44,425 nt of DNA from Helicobacter bizzozeronii CCUG 35545 (GTDB taxonomy: Bacteria > Campylobacterota > Campylobacteria > Campylobacterales > Helicobacteraceae): NCBI GenBank assembly GCA_000263275.1, contig CAGP01000121.1, forward strand, positions 1-44,425, read 5' to 3'. The notes beneath the pieces were generated by a model. The model was not told the DNA's origin. It made no database searches and worked only from the letters and a program-made list of their open reading frames with translations. Below, piece by piece: positions 1 through 7,181 of this stretch. The number at the start of each line of letters is the position of its first letter. Position 1 is the first letter of the stretch. The translations under genes were made by a program, and so were the position numbers.

Positions 1-60
1 CCAAGGGTATTACCCCTTGATTGCAACACAAATATTAGCACAGACATGCTGGTGCTAGCC

Positions 61-244
61 TTATATCCCCATAGCTAAAGCTAGGGGCTTTACGGCGCGA
101 GTGGTAAATAGGGGCGAATCACCCACCCAAAAGATGGGCAGACTTTTGTTTAAACTTGCCGGTCAAATGCACAATTTGCCCCCCGCCGATATAAATCCCC
201 GTGTGTGAAAACGCATTGGCATTTGAGGCAGTTTGGTAACCCAA
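61..244 (-). pseudogene. Decayed LRAT / NlpC-P60-like domain fragment
   Basis: Read on the minus strand from about 244, an open stretch without a good start codon encodes the segment HTGIYIGGGQIVHLTG followed by KFKQKSAHLLGG, then stops at 119-121. A shift of frame continues as DSPLFTTRAVKPLALAMGI and stops at 61-63. The 'H-x-GIY-I/V-G-x-x-x-V-H' pattern is typical of the first catalytic-histidine block of LRAT-like, permuted NlpC/P60 proteins. The catalytic cysteine block (NCEHF) is not present here. No ribosome binding site is seen, and a stop lies just upstream in frame. It is either a remnant or a gene broken by frameshifts. The family assignment rests on one short motif. Confidence 0.3.
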
Positions 245-288
245 GTTACCCTAGCTTTTTCAGTGCCTCTAAGATGCCAGTAACAGCC

Positions 289-1307
289 CTACTTGTTTTG
301 ATACCATTGATACACTTCTTCAATGCCCTCTCTTAAAGGGATACTTGCCCGCCAACCCAAGCGTGCGATCTTACTCACATCGCTACACTTTAATAAAGTC
401 CCATCGGGCTTAGAGCTGTCAAAAACCAACTCTCCCTTAAAGCCGACAATCTCTTTAATGAGAGTAGCTAAATCTCTAATGCTAATATCCTCCCCCGTGC
501 CGATGTTGGTATGATTGAGCACAGCGGTGGCTTGTTGGTGTTTTAAGAGAAATACACACCCCCGGGCTAAATCGCGCACATGCAAAAACTCGCGTCTAGG
601 CGCGCCGCTGCCCCAAATGCACACCCCCTGCGCGCTCACTCCGTGTTGTTCTAAGAGATTTAAGGCTTCTTGTTGGCTAGACACTTGCAAATCTTGTAAC
701 ACCAAATCTAGGCGGTTGTTCTCTAGCAAATGGGCTAGGTGAATTTTTCTTAGGAGTGCGGGCAGGACATGGGAGTTTTGCAGATCGAAGTTATCATGCT
801 CGCCGTATAAATTGGTGGGCATCGCAGAAATAAAATGCGTGCCATACTGGGCGTTGTAGGCTTCGCACATCTTTAAGCCCGCAATCTTAGCGATGGCATA
901 AGGTTCGTTAGTCGGCTCTAGGGAGCTGGTGAGTAGGGCTTGCTCTTTAATAGGCTGGGGGCACTCTTTAGGGTAAATGCAAGTAGAGCCTAAAAAGAGG
1001 AGTTTTTTAACCCCATACTTGTAGGCACAATGGATCGTATTGGTTTGAATCGCCAAATTTTGATAAATAAACTCCGCGCGGTAGGTGTTATTAGCCAAAA
1101 TCCCCCCACTTTGGCCGCGGCTAAAATGACGACATCGGGGCGTTCTATCTCAAAAAATTGTTCGACTGCGCTTTGCTGTGTTAAATCTAACTCAGAGTGG
1201 GTTTTTAAAATTAAGTTAGTGTAACCCTGCTCTTGCAAAGTTGCCACAATCGCGCGCCCCACTAAGCCCCTATGCCCTGCTACAAAAATTCTATCACCCT
1301 CTTGCAT
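289..1307 (-). CDS. fcl: GDP-L-fucose synthase, one frameshift
   Basis: Converts GDP-4-keto-6-deoxy-mannose to GDP-L-fucose with NADPH in the cytoplasm, supplying fucose for Lewis-type O-antigen. The first 70 residues carry the Rossmann motif GHRGLVG and AAAKVGG. The rest carries [16 protein letters not shown] and the catalytic YAIAK (YxxxK), and ends [12 protein letters not shown]. An insert of about 45 residues before [13 protein letters not shown] resembles the longer Helicobacter enzymes. The reading frame breaks at a C run, 1102-1107, which encodes GG. One more C (7 instead of 6) restores VGGILANN. ATG 1307 follows a GGGAG ribosome binding site. This is one of the few breaks that looks like a deletion. 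Phase variation is possible in LPS genes, but the tract is short. Confidence 0.88.
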
Positions 1308-1332
1308 GCACTCTCCCTAGTCTTAAACAACT

Positions 1333-1338
1333 ATCATA
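1333..1338 (-). promoter_or_regulatory. Putative -10 box of fcl
   Basis: Minus-strand TATGAT lies about 26 bases upstream of the fcl ATG, in the short gap between ogt and fcl. It fits the Helicobacter vegetative -10 consensus. No clear -35 is seen, which is usual in this genus. Confidence 0.35.
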
Positions 1339-1379
1339 GCCAAGCAGGGCAGGCATGTCAAGGTAGAAAGACACAACAT

Positions 1380-1854
1380 TTATTGCCCCAAAACCTTTTT
1401 TTCATGCCCTAAAAGCCATTCTTTGGTCTCTGTGCCGCCCCCATAGCCCCCCAAGCCTCCATTTTTGGGTAAAACCCGGTGGCATGGGATCACAATGGGG
1501 CATGGGTTTTTGTGGTTAGCATTCCCCACAGCGCGGTAAGCCTTAGGCTTGTCAATGGCGTGGGCGATTTCTTGGTAAGTGCGTGTTTGGGCGTAGGGGA
1601 TATTTTGCAAAGCATGCCAAACTTGTTTTTCAAAGGGCGAACCCTCTAAACTTAAGGGCAAATCAAAGTTTTTAAGCCCCCCGCTAAAATAGCCCTCTAA
1701 AGCCTCTAACACCGCTTGCATGAGAATATTAGGCTTTGGGGTGCTTTGCACTTGTGTTACAAAGTCTAGGCTCACTAAGCCCTTCTCATCTGTGCGCAAG
1801 GCCAAATAGGGGCTAGGGAAGCTTTTTGGGGGTTTAAAAAAAGGCTAAAATCAC
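1380..1854 (-). CDS. ogt: Methylated-DNA-protein cysteine methyltransferase, N-terminal frameshift
   Basis: Removes O6-alkyl groups from guanine by transfer to its own cysteine. The active site PCHRV is visible, preceded by YRAVGNANHKNPCPIVI and followed by the GGYGGG loop, all typical of the family's DNA-binding C-terminal domain. From the internal TTG at 1805 only 141 residues are open. The natural start is probably GTG at 1854, which overlaps the glcD stop (GTGA). It gives MILAFFKPPKSFPSPY once the A run 1836-1842 is shortened from 7 to 6. That N-terminus resembles H. pylori Ogt. It is the last gene of the csd3-nudix-pgbA-glcD-ogt run, so translational coupling to glcD is likely. Confidence 0.87.
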
Positions 1855-3227
1855 AGCCCCATTTTGAAAGGGTTTAAAATGTTGTTGGGGTCAAAGGCTT
1901 GTTTGATCCGCCTAAAGAGTGCCATTTCAGACTCATTGAAGGCTAGGGGCATAAACTTAGCCTTAGACAGCCCGATCCCATGTTCCCCGCTTAAAGTCCC
2001 CTCTAGGGCAATGGCTGCCTTAAAAATCGCCTCCATCGCCCTTTGGCCTTGTTCTAACTGGTTTTCTGGGTCCTCTAACATGATATTCACATGCACATTC
2101 CCATCGCCAGTATGCCCAAAACACGGGATAGCAAAACCATATTCTGCACTGATACGCCCCACTTCTTCTAGCAAGGCTGGCAGGCTAGCACGGGGCACGG
2201 TAACATCTTCGTTTAATTTTTTCTTGCCATAAATGCTGATACTTTGGGAGGCATTGCGCCGTGAAAACCAAAGATTCTCTTCTTCTTGGGGGGTTTGGGC
2301 GATTTTAAAATCCACACACCCATTTTCCTTAAAATGCTTTTCAATCTCTTGAAGTTGCCAGCTGATTTGCTCGGGCACGCTCCCATCTACTTGGGTGATC
2401 AAAATTGCCCCTGCCTCTATGGGTAGCCCCTTGTTAAAGCGTTGTTCGACCGCCTTGATGGTTAAGTTGTCTAAGAACTCCATTGCCACAGGGGTAACCC
2501 CGCTAGCCATACTTTTATACACCGCCTCCATCGCCTCTTTAATGCTGTTAAAAACGCCCATCGCCGATTGGCGTAACTTGGGTTGGGCTAAAAGCTTTAA
2601 GGTCATCTCAGTAATAACGGCTAAACACCCCTCGCTAGCGATCAAAATCCCAGCCACATTAAACCCCGCCACATCTTTAATGGTCTTTTTGCCCGCCCTG
2701 ATGATGTCCCCATTGGGTAACACCGCCCTTAAAGCCATGACATAATCTTTGGTGATCCCATATTTAGCCGCGCGCATCCCCCCGGCATTCTCGCTCACAT
2801 TCCCCCCTAAAGTGCTTTGATCTTGGCTGGCGGGATCGGGGGGGTAAAACAGCCCGCGTTTTTGGACCACCTCTTGAAAATGCTTGTTGATCACCCCGGG
2901 TTGCACCCGAGCAATCAAATTCTTTTCATCAATCTCTAAAATTTGATCCATGCGCTCCAAACTCAAAATCAGCCCCCCACGCACGCTCAAAGCCCCCCCA
3001 GTAAAGCCACTGCCTGCTCCTCTGGGCACAACAATAATTTTATGCGTGTTGCAATAGGCTAAAATTTGGCTCACATCGTGTTCGTCTCTAGCAAAAATCA
3101 CCCCATCGGGCAAATGGCGTTCTTTAGTGGCATCGTAGGCATAGGCACTAAGATGTGGGGGGTCGTCATAGAAGTTCCCCTCTCCGACCAAATTTTTCAA
3201 GTAGGTTGCATGGCTAGACTCGAACAT
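1851..3227 (-). CDS. glcD: FAD-linked glycolate/lactate oxidase subunit GlcD
   Basis: An FAD-binding 2-hydroxyacid dehydrogenase that feeds electrons from glycolate or lactate to the respiratory chain. About 458 residues, intact. The FAD_binding_4 domain shows VPRGAGSGFTGGA near residue 70 and DPASQDQSTLGGNVSENAGG near 135. The C-terminal FAD-oxidase domain shows CFGHTGDGNVHVN and LSGEHGIG, and the protein ends FDPNNILNPFKMGL. I chose ATG 3227 over the upstream GTG 3233 because AAGGAG sits five bases before the ATG. It lies just after pgbA and overlaps ogt, in the order of HP0508-HP0509. Unlike the dld gene at 26.6 kb it has no iron-sulfur C-terminal part. Confidence 0.92.
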   Translation of the reverse strand: MFESSHATYLKNLVGEGNFYDDPPHLSAYAYDATKERHLPDGVIFARDEHDVSQILAYCNTHKIIVVPRGAGSGFTGGALSVRGGLILSLERMDQILEIDEKNLIARVQPGVINKHFQEVVQKRGLFYPPDPASQDQSTLGGNVSENAGGMRAAKYGITKDYVMALRAVLPNGDIIRAGKKTIKDVAGFNVAGILIASEGCLAVITEMTLKLLAQPKLRQSAMGVFNSIKEAMEAVYKSMASGVTPVAMEFLDNLTIKAVEQRFNKGLPIEAGAILITQVDGSVPEQISWQLQEIEKHFKENGCVDFKIAQTPQEEENLWFSRRNASQSISIYGKKKLNEDVTVPRASLPALLEEVGRISAEYGFAIPCFGHTGDGNVHVNIMLEDPENQLEQGQRAMEAIFKAAIALEGTLSGEHGIGLSKAKFMPLAFNESEMALFRRIKQAFDPNNILNPFKMGL

Positions 3228-3236
3228 AAGCACTCC

Positions 3237-4344
3237 TTATGGGTTTTGATCCCCTCGCTCTTTTTCTAAACGCCGCTCTTGCTTGAGCTTTTTCTTGGCT
3301 TCCTTTTTAGCCTTTTTCTTGGCTTCTCTTTGGGCTTTCTGCTCTGCCTTTTGTTTGGCTAATTGCTCTTGGTATTCTCTTTTGTCCTCCAAATCCTCTT
3401 TAGCCCGCTCTTGCGCCCCCACTTGATCCAAGCTCTTTTCTTCATCCTTTTCTTGTTTGGAGAGTTTGGGCGTAATATTTTCTTTGTCCTCTTTTTTCTC
3501 CTCTTTGTATTGTTCCCTCAAGCTTTTCTTTTTTTTGAGCGCTTTTAGCCTCCCGCATTTCCATCTCGTATTCGCGTCTTTGCTCGGCTTTAACGGCACG
3601 CTCCAGTCTCTTTTGGGCTTCTTTTTTAAGCAAGTTGTCATAAAAGCCAAAGTAATTTTTGGACTTACCTCCTGAGAGCACCTTACCCAAAGTGCCCCGA
3701 TCCACACCCTCTACGCGTGAAAAGAAGGGGGCAGAAGTGCGGCGGACCTTAGAAGTATCGAGTTTTTGACTCTCTAACACCGCAAAACTTTGGCAATCTA
3801 AAATATTGAGGCGATTTGTGCTCACCAAAAAAGAGCAAGCCCACACTATAAATATCACAAGCCCTCCGAAAAGATCGCGCTGAGGGGTCAAACCCATTAA
3901 AAAAAGAGCATGAGCAGATCGGAGCTTACAAAGCTGATGTCTGGGTGCTTGTCCTTGACCTGTTCGTATAAATGTGAATCGGGGGCGACTAAAAAGGCTT
4001 GGTGGTTAAATTCTCTAAAAATCGCCATGTAGCCTTTTTTGGGCACCATTCTAGGGGTGGGTAAGTGGCGTTGCTTCATCACGCTATATTCCCCATATTT
4101 GCCAAAAGCCATGCCATCACGGATATTCACCACTTCTACCTTAGCGGCAATCACATTGTAATCGGTCAATTTGGCTAAAATATAACCTGTCTCGCCCACT
4201 TTGAGATTATAGGCTTGGAAACGCACGATTTTTTTTATGCGTATCCACCGCATCAATATTGATTTTAAGGGTTTCATTCCAAGCAATCCCGTGCAAAAAA
4301 GCCAAGCTAAAACCCAAAAAGCCCAGACACCACCTTTTAAGCAT
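3237..4344 (-). CDS. pgbA: Plasminogen-binding protein PgbA homologue, three frameshifts
   Basis: A surface-exposed protein related to H. pylori PgbA, reported to bind plasminogen. ATG 4344 overlaps the nudix stop and starts a signal peptide (MLKRWCLGFLGFSLAFLHG). The mature part shows FQAYNLKVGETGY, KQRHLPTPRMVPKKG and LYEQVKDKHPDISFVSSDLL. Next come TNRLNILDCQSF, FFSRVEGVDRGTLGK and a long Lys/Glu/Arg-rich, coiled-coil-like tail from about residue 210. The frame breaks at three homopolymers: T8 4229-4236 (expected 7), A7 3899-3905 (expected 5 or 8) and T8 3529-3536 (expected 7). With these repaired it is about 368 residues. The first break makes the nudix frame read into pgbA and give a false fusion. 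Three breaks could mean real decay, but all are homopolymeric. Confidence 0.8.
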
Positions 4345-4943
4345 GGCGATCCTTGCCATGGTTTTGAAACCAAGTCAGCGCATAGCCTAGCCCAATACTC
4401 TTGCATTTTTTGTTCATCTTGGATAAAACCCTCAGCCTCAGCAAGTGGGAGATAGATAAGCTCAATATTTTCAATCCCCACGCCTCCGCCCTTGTGTCGG
4501 TAGTGTTCTTGGGTAATGGAGACGAAAAACATGGTTTGTTTGCTCCCGCTAATGCCCGTTGTGCTATAAAAGACTCCGATTTTTTCAAGCATGCTAGGCG
4601 TAACCTCATACCCGCATTCCTCTAAAACTTCCTCGCATGCAATCTCTTCAACACTCTTATGGGTTTTATCCACAATCCCGGCGCAAAGCTCATAGGTGTA
4701 GCCATCATGGGTTTGCCCGCCATATAGACACGCGCTCACAAAAACGGGGGGTCTGAATTGCTTGACCAATACAAAACTTTGTTTTTCTACATGGTAGAGC
4801 AAGATGGCCACGCTGTCATGCACCCTGACCATGTCCCAGCTTTTAGCCACGCCTTCCTCTTCATAAAGAATGCGTTTGGGCTTGAAATAAAGCGAGTTAG
4901 GGCAATCGATGACTTGGATATTGTTATAGGCGATTTTAGGCAT
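4337..4943 (-). CDS. NUDIX hydrolase, ADP-ribose/UDP-sugar pyrophosphatase type, one frameshift
   Basis: Hydrolyses a nucleoside diphosphate linked to a sugar or similar group; the substrate is unknown. The N-terminal half has VAILLYHVEKQSFVLVKQFRPP. The Nudix box follows as GIVDKTHKSVEEIACEEVLEECGYEV near residues 88-113, with the expected EExxEE core. It is followed by GVFYSTTGISG. The native C-terminus is probably IGLGYALTWFQNHGKDRHA, ending at 4337. It is reached if the T run 4406-4411 is 5 rather than 6. As written, the frame instead runs on into pgbA to 3897. ATG 4943 overlaps the csd3 stop (TAATG), and the stop overlaps the pgbA start, so three genes are tightly coupled. Confidence 0.82.
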
Positions 4944-6097
4944 TAATAAGTGATCTTGGGGGTTTCTTTTTGGGCGTATTCAAAGGATCGCGCATCTTCT
5001 AAAATATTCTTATAGGGCTGGATCGCTTGGCTAAAGAGGTGCTTTTCTTTGCCTATTAACTGATTCTTGGTCGTGCGGATACGCCCGAGTGGATCAATGG
5101 GGCGGTTGTTTTTATACACGCCAAAATGCAAATGTGGGCCCGTGCTAAGTCCGGTGCTCCCAACCTTGCCAATCACCTGCCCCCTTCTGACATAACCATG
5201 CATTTTAAGACCTTTGGCAAAAGAACTCATATGGGCATACAGCAAACGCAATTCATTGCCATGCTTGATTTCAATGGCATTCCCATACCCCCCCTTTCTC
5301 CCAATAGACACAATGTAGCCATCGGTGGCAGATTTGATCAAGCTCCCTTGTTTGGCAGCATAATCCACACCATAATGCGGGCGCACCTCGCCCAAAATGG
5401 GGTGCATACGCCCTTGTGAGAATTTAGAGGAGATACGCGAATAATGCACGGGTGTTTCCAAGAGAAAATCCACCACTTCTTTACCCTCTTCATCGTAATA
5501 TTTACTTTTATAGGCAAAGATATAATGGCTTTTGCGGTGGGTTTCGACCATGCTCGCTTTGATATTGGGCGCACCAAAAGGCTTGTCTAAGCGGTATTTA
5601 CGGGTATAGATGATTCCGAGTTGATCGCCCTTGATCACCCGCTTAAAATTGATGGTTTTTTTATAGATAGCGATAAACTCTTTAGCCAAATTGGCATTCC
5701 CACTCACCCTTAAAATATCGCTATAGGGGGATTTTTTAACCCGCATGAAGAGGCTCTTTTGAATTGTGGTGAAAACAATGGGGATAAAGTCCAAGTGGAA
5801 TTGATCGTTTGTTTTGTCCCGACTCAAACGCAATTGCACCGCCTCGCTCACGGGCACGAGCACCTGCAATAATTTCCCTTGATCGTCTTTTAACACATAG
5901 TAGGGCATACCGGCTCTAATCTCCGTGCCCAACTCTTTATCTTGGAAAGAAAGGTTATAATAGATTTTGGAATCGATGTTATTTTTATCCAAAAACCTTA
6001 ACAAGGTCATGCCCTTTTCCCACACCAACTGCTCTGCTACCGCACCAAAGCCTAATCCCGCACAAAACGCCCACGCTAAAATTGCCTTGCCAATCAC
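4943..6097 (-). CDS. csd3: M23 metallopeptidase Csd3/HdpA, cell-shape determinant
   Basis: A periplasmic zinc peptidase of the LytM/M23 family. The H. pylori homologue is a D,D-carboxy/endopeptidase that trims muropeptides and sets helical shape. 384 residues, intact. The signal peptide is roughly residues 1-22 (AWAFCAGLGFGAVAEQ). A LysM/OapA-like N-terminal half is followed by the M23 domain near residues 235-345. It has RPHYGVDYAA (HxxxD zinc ligands), GRKGGYGNAIEIKH, RLLYAHMS and GPHLHFGVY (HxH). GTG 6097 follows AGGGAG at good spacing. It leads the minus-strand operon and is transcribed divergently from the small membrane protein gene at 6176. Confidence 0.92.
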   Translation of the reverse strand: MIGKAILAWAFCAGLGFGAVAEQLVWEKGMTLLRFLDKNNIDSKIYYNLSFQDKELGTEIRAGMPYYVLKDDQGKLLQVLVPVSEAVQLRLSRDKTNDQFHLDFIPIVFTTIQKSLFMRVKKSPYSDILRVSGNANLAKEFIAIYKKTINFKRVIKGDQLGIIYTRKYRLDKPFGAPNIKASMVETHRKSHYIFAYKSKYYDEEGKEVVDFLLETPVHYSRISSKFSQGRMHPILGEVRPHYGVDYAAKQGSLIKSATDGYIVSIGRKGGYGNAIEIKHGNELRLLYAHMSSFAKGLKMHGYVRRGQVIGKVGSTGLSTGPHLHFGVYKNNRPIDPLGRIRTTKNQLIGKEKHLFSQAIQPYKNILEDARSFEYAQKETPKITY

Positions 6098-6126
6098 GCA
6101 TCTCCCTTTAATTAACTAAAGAGGTC

Positions 6127-6132
6127 ATTATA
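6127..6132 (-). promoter_or_regulatory. Putative -10 box of the csd3 operon
   Basis: A perfect TATAAT on the minus strand, 30 bases before the csd3 GTG, in the divergent gap. It lies only a few bases from the opposite-strand -10 at 6136. Confidence 0.45.
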
Positions 6133-6135
6133 TTG

Positions 6136-6141
6136 TAGAAT
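6136..6141 (+). promoter_or_regulatory. Putative -10 box of the small membrane protein gene
   Basis: TAGAAT lies 35 bases before ATG 6176 in an AT-rich divergent region. Together with the minus-strand box it forms a compact divergent promoter pair. Confidence 0.35.
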
Positions 6142-6175
6142 AACTTATAAATCCATGTTTTTTGGAGGACACACA

Positions 6176-6385
6176 ATGAAAAGAAAATTCAAAGAATCGC
6201 GTTGGCAGATTTGGCTTGTGCCCACTGCGACTTTTTTGATCTTTTGCATGGTCTTATCCGGCTTGATGATTTGGACCATCCATGGACCCACAAGTGCATT
6301 TGCTAATTTTTCAGACAGCAAGGGATTACGCGTAACCCCGACACAACTACGCGAAGAGTTGGAAAAGTCCATGAAAAAATTTTAG
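6176..6385 (+). CDS. Small single-span membrane protein, unknown function
   Basis: 69 residues from ATG 6176, which has the ribosome binding site TTTGGAGGA ten bases upstream. That site decides against the upstream ATG at 6155. The N-terminus is basic (MKRKFKESRW), followed by one strong membrane segment near residues 10-35 (IWLVPTATFLIFCMVLSGLM). A short polar tail then ends ELEKSMKKF. The layout suggests an inner-membrane protein with a small periplasmic or cytoplasmic tail. I do not recognise a family. It lies just upstream of flgM on the same strand, so a role in motility or the cell envelope is conceivable but is only positional inference. Confidence 0.7.
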   Translation: MKRKFKESRWQIWLVPTATFLIFCMVLSGLMIWTIHGPTSAFANFSDSKGLRVTPTQLREELEKSMKKF

Positions 6386-6388
6386 GGC

Positions 6389-6417
6389 TAAAAAATTTTT
6401 GCTATTTTGGTCGATTG
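6389..6417 (+). promoter_or_regulatory. Possible sigma-28 (FliA) type promoter before flgM
   Basis: TAAA at 6389 and GTCGATTG at 6410 resemble the TAAA / GCCGATAA elements of flagellar sigma-28 promoters. The spacer is 17 rather than 15. The location upstream of the anti-sigma-28 gene flgM supports it; the imperfect match weakens it. Confidence 0.3.
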
Positions 6418-6448
6418 GGTTAAACTAAACCAAATTGGGAAGGACGGC

Positions 6449-6674
6449 ATGCTTAATTCTATCGGAAATACACAACCTCGTGTGTCGCATGTTACCAATA
6501 ATAGCGTCCATGAGAACCCTACACCCACTAAGAGTCCAGAGAGTAGCCAGCTCCAGCAAGAAACCCATGCTAGCGACAAGGCCGCCCAAATCAAAAAAAG
6601 CCATTGAAGAGGGGAATTACAAAGTGGATTTAGATAAAACCTCCCATAAAATGGCACAGGATTTGCTTAGCTAG
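6449..6674 (+). CDS. flgM: Anti-sigma-28 factor FlgM, one frameshift
   Basis: A small protein that binds FliA (sigma-28) and holds back late flagellar genes. ATG 6449 follows GGAAGGACG. The N-terminal half is low-complexity and polar (MLNSIGNTQPRVSHV). The conserved C-terminal FlgM region reads IKKAIEEGNYKVDLDKTSHK and then MAQDLLS, matching the Helicobacter pattern 'QIKKSIExGxYKIDLDKTAEKMAKDLL'. The frame breaks in the A run 6593-6599 (7, expected 6) exactly between these halves; uncorrected it stops after QIKKSH. The repaired length is 74 residues, slightly longer than H. pylori FlgM. It is followed by flgN and flgK. Confidence 0.85.
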
Positions 6675-6676
6675 GA

Positions 6677-6700
6677 GGGTCAGACTAAGGGTCAGACTAA
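6677..6700. repeat. Two tandem 12-bp repeats between flgM and flgN
   Basis: The unit GGGTCAGACTAA occurs twice head to tail (6677-6688 and 6689-6700), followed by a partial third copy GGGTCT. It starts three bases after the flgM stop. No function is evident. Confidence 0.6.
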
Positions 6701-6743
6701 GGGTCTCCCTTGAGTTTGGCTATTCCAATCTTAAGGGGTGATC

Positions 6744-7172
6744 ATGCTTTATACTTATTTGGAACAATCTGTAGCGGATTTGCAAGCCCTCATTGATTTT
6801 ACCACTCAGGATTTGGAAGATGTCAAGCTTGCCAAACACGAGGTGATTTTTGCACGCAATGCGCTCAAACAAGAACGCATCCAATCTTTTGAAACTTGCA
6901 AATGTCTATTCGATCAAGAGATGATCAAATTGATGGAGCAAAACCCCGATAAATCCTTGCCCGAGCTCTTAGATGAACGCGGATCGGTGCTTTTAAAGCA
7001 AATGCGTACACTCTTAGGCACGCTCAAAGAGATCAATGCTGATTATGCCCGGGTGGTTTTTGCCCTCTCAGAGTTTTATTCCTCCTTGATGCAACAAATT
7101 ATCCCCCATGAAAGCACGGGCTACTACAAGCAAAAAACCATTGCTAGTAGCTTTTTGCAAGTCCAAGCTTAA
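6744..7172 (+). CDS. flgN: FlgN-type flagellar chaperone
   Basis: Likely the export chaperone for the hook-filament junction proteins FlgK/FlgL. 142 residues from ATG 6744, which has AAGGGG seven bases upstream; GTG 6738 lies inside that site. The protein is almost entirely alpha-helical and charged, with no membrane segment. It starts LYTYLEQSVADLQALIDFT, has a long central helix (LAKHEVIFARNALKQERIQSF), and ends YYKQKTIASSFLQVQA. Both the FlgN-like architecture and the position directly between flgM and flgK support the call, as with HP1120 next to flgK (HP1119). Sequence identity in this family is low, so the name rests mainly on context. Confidence 0.75.
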   Translation: MLYTYLEQSVADLQALIDFTTQDLEDVKLAKHEVIFARNALKQERIQSFETCKCLFDQEMIKLMEQNPDKSLPELLDERGSVLLKQMRTLLGTLKEINADYARVVFALSEFYSSLMQQIIPHESTGYYKQKTIASSFLQVQA

Positions 7173-7181
7173 GGGGGTTTT

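Noticed and set aside
1-20. CAAGGG...CCCTTG inverted repeat at the left edge as an attachment site
   Set aside because: A six-base stem with no partner copy or integrase in view is more likely a local hairpin.
2395-2745. Plus-strand open frames inside glcD
   Set aside because: Antisense shadows of a well-conserved intact enzyme.
3897-4943. A 348-residue NUDIX-PgbA fusion protein
   Set aside because: The fusion depends on an 8-base T run (4229-4236) and a 6-base run (4406-4411). Repair gives two normal genes with overlapping stop and start and a signal peptide on pgbA.
6145-6657. Minus-strand open frames opposite the small membrane protein and flgM
   Set aside because: They have no ribosome binding sites or family resemblance. 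The plus-strand products are recognisable or have clear start signals.
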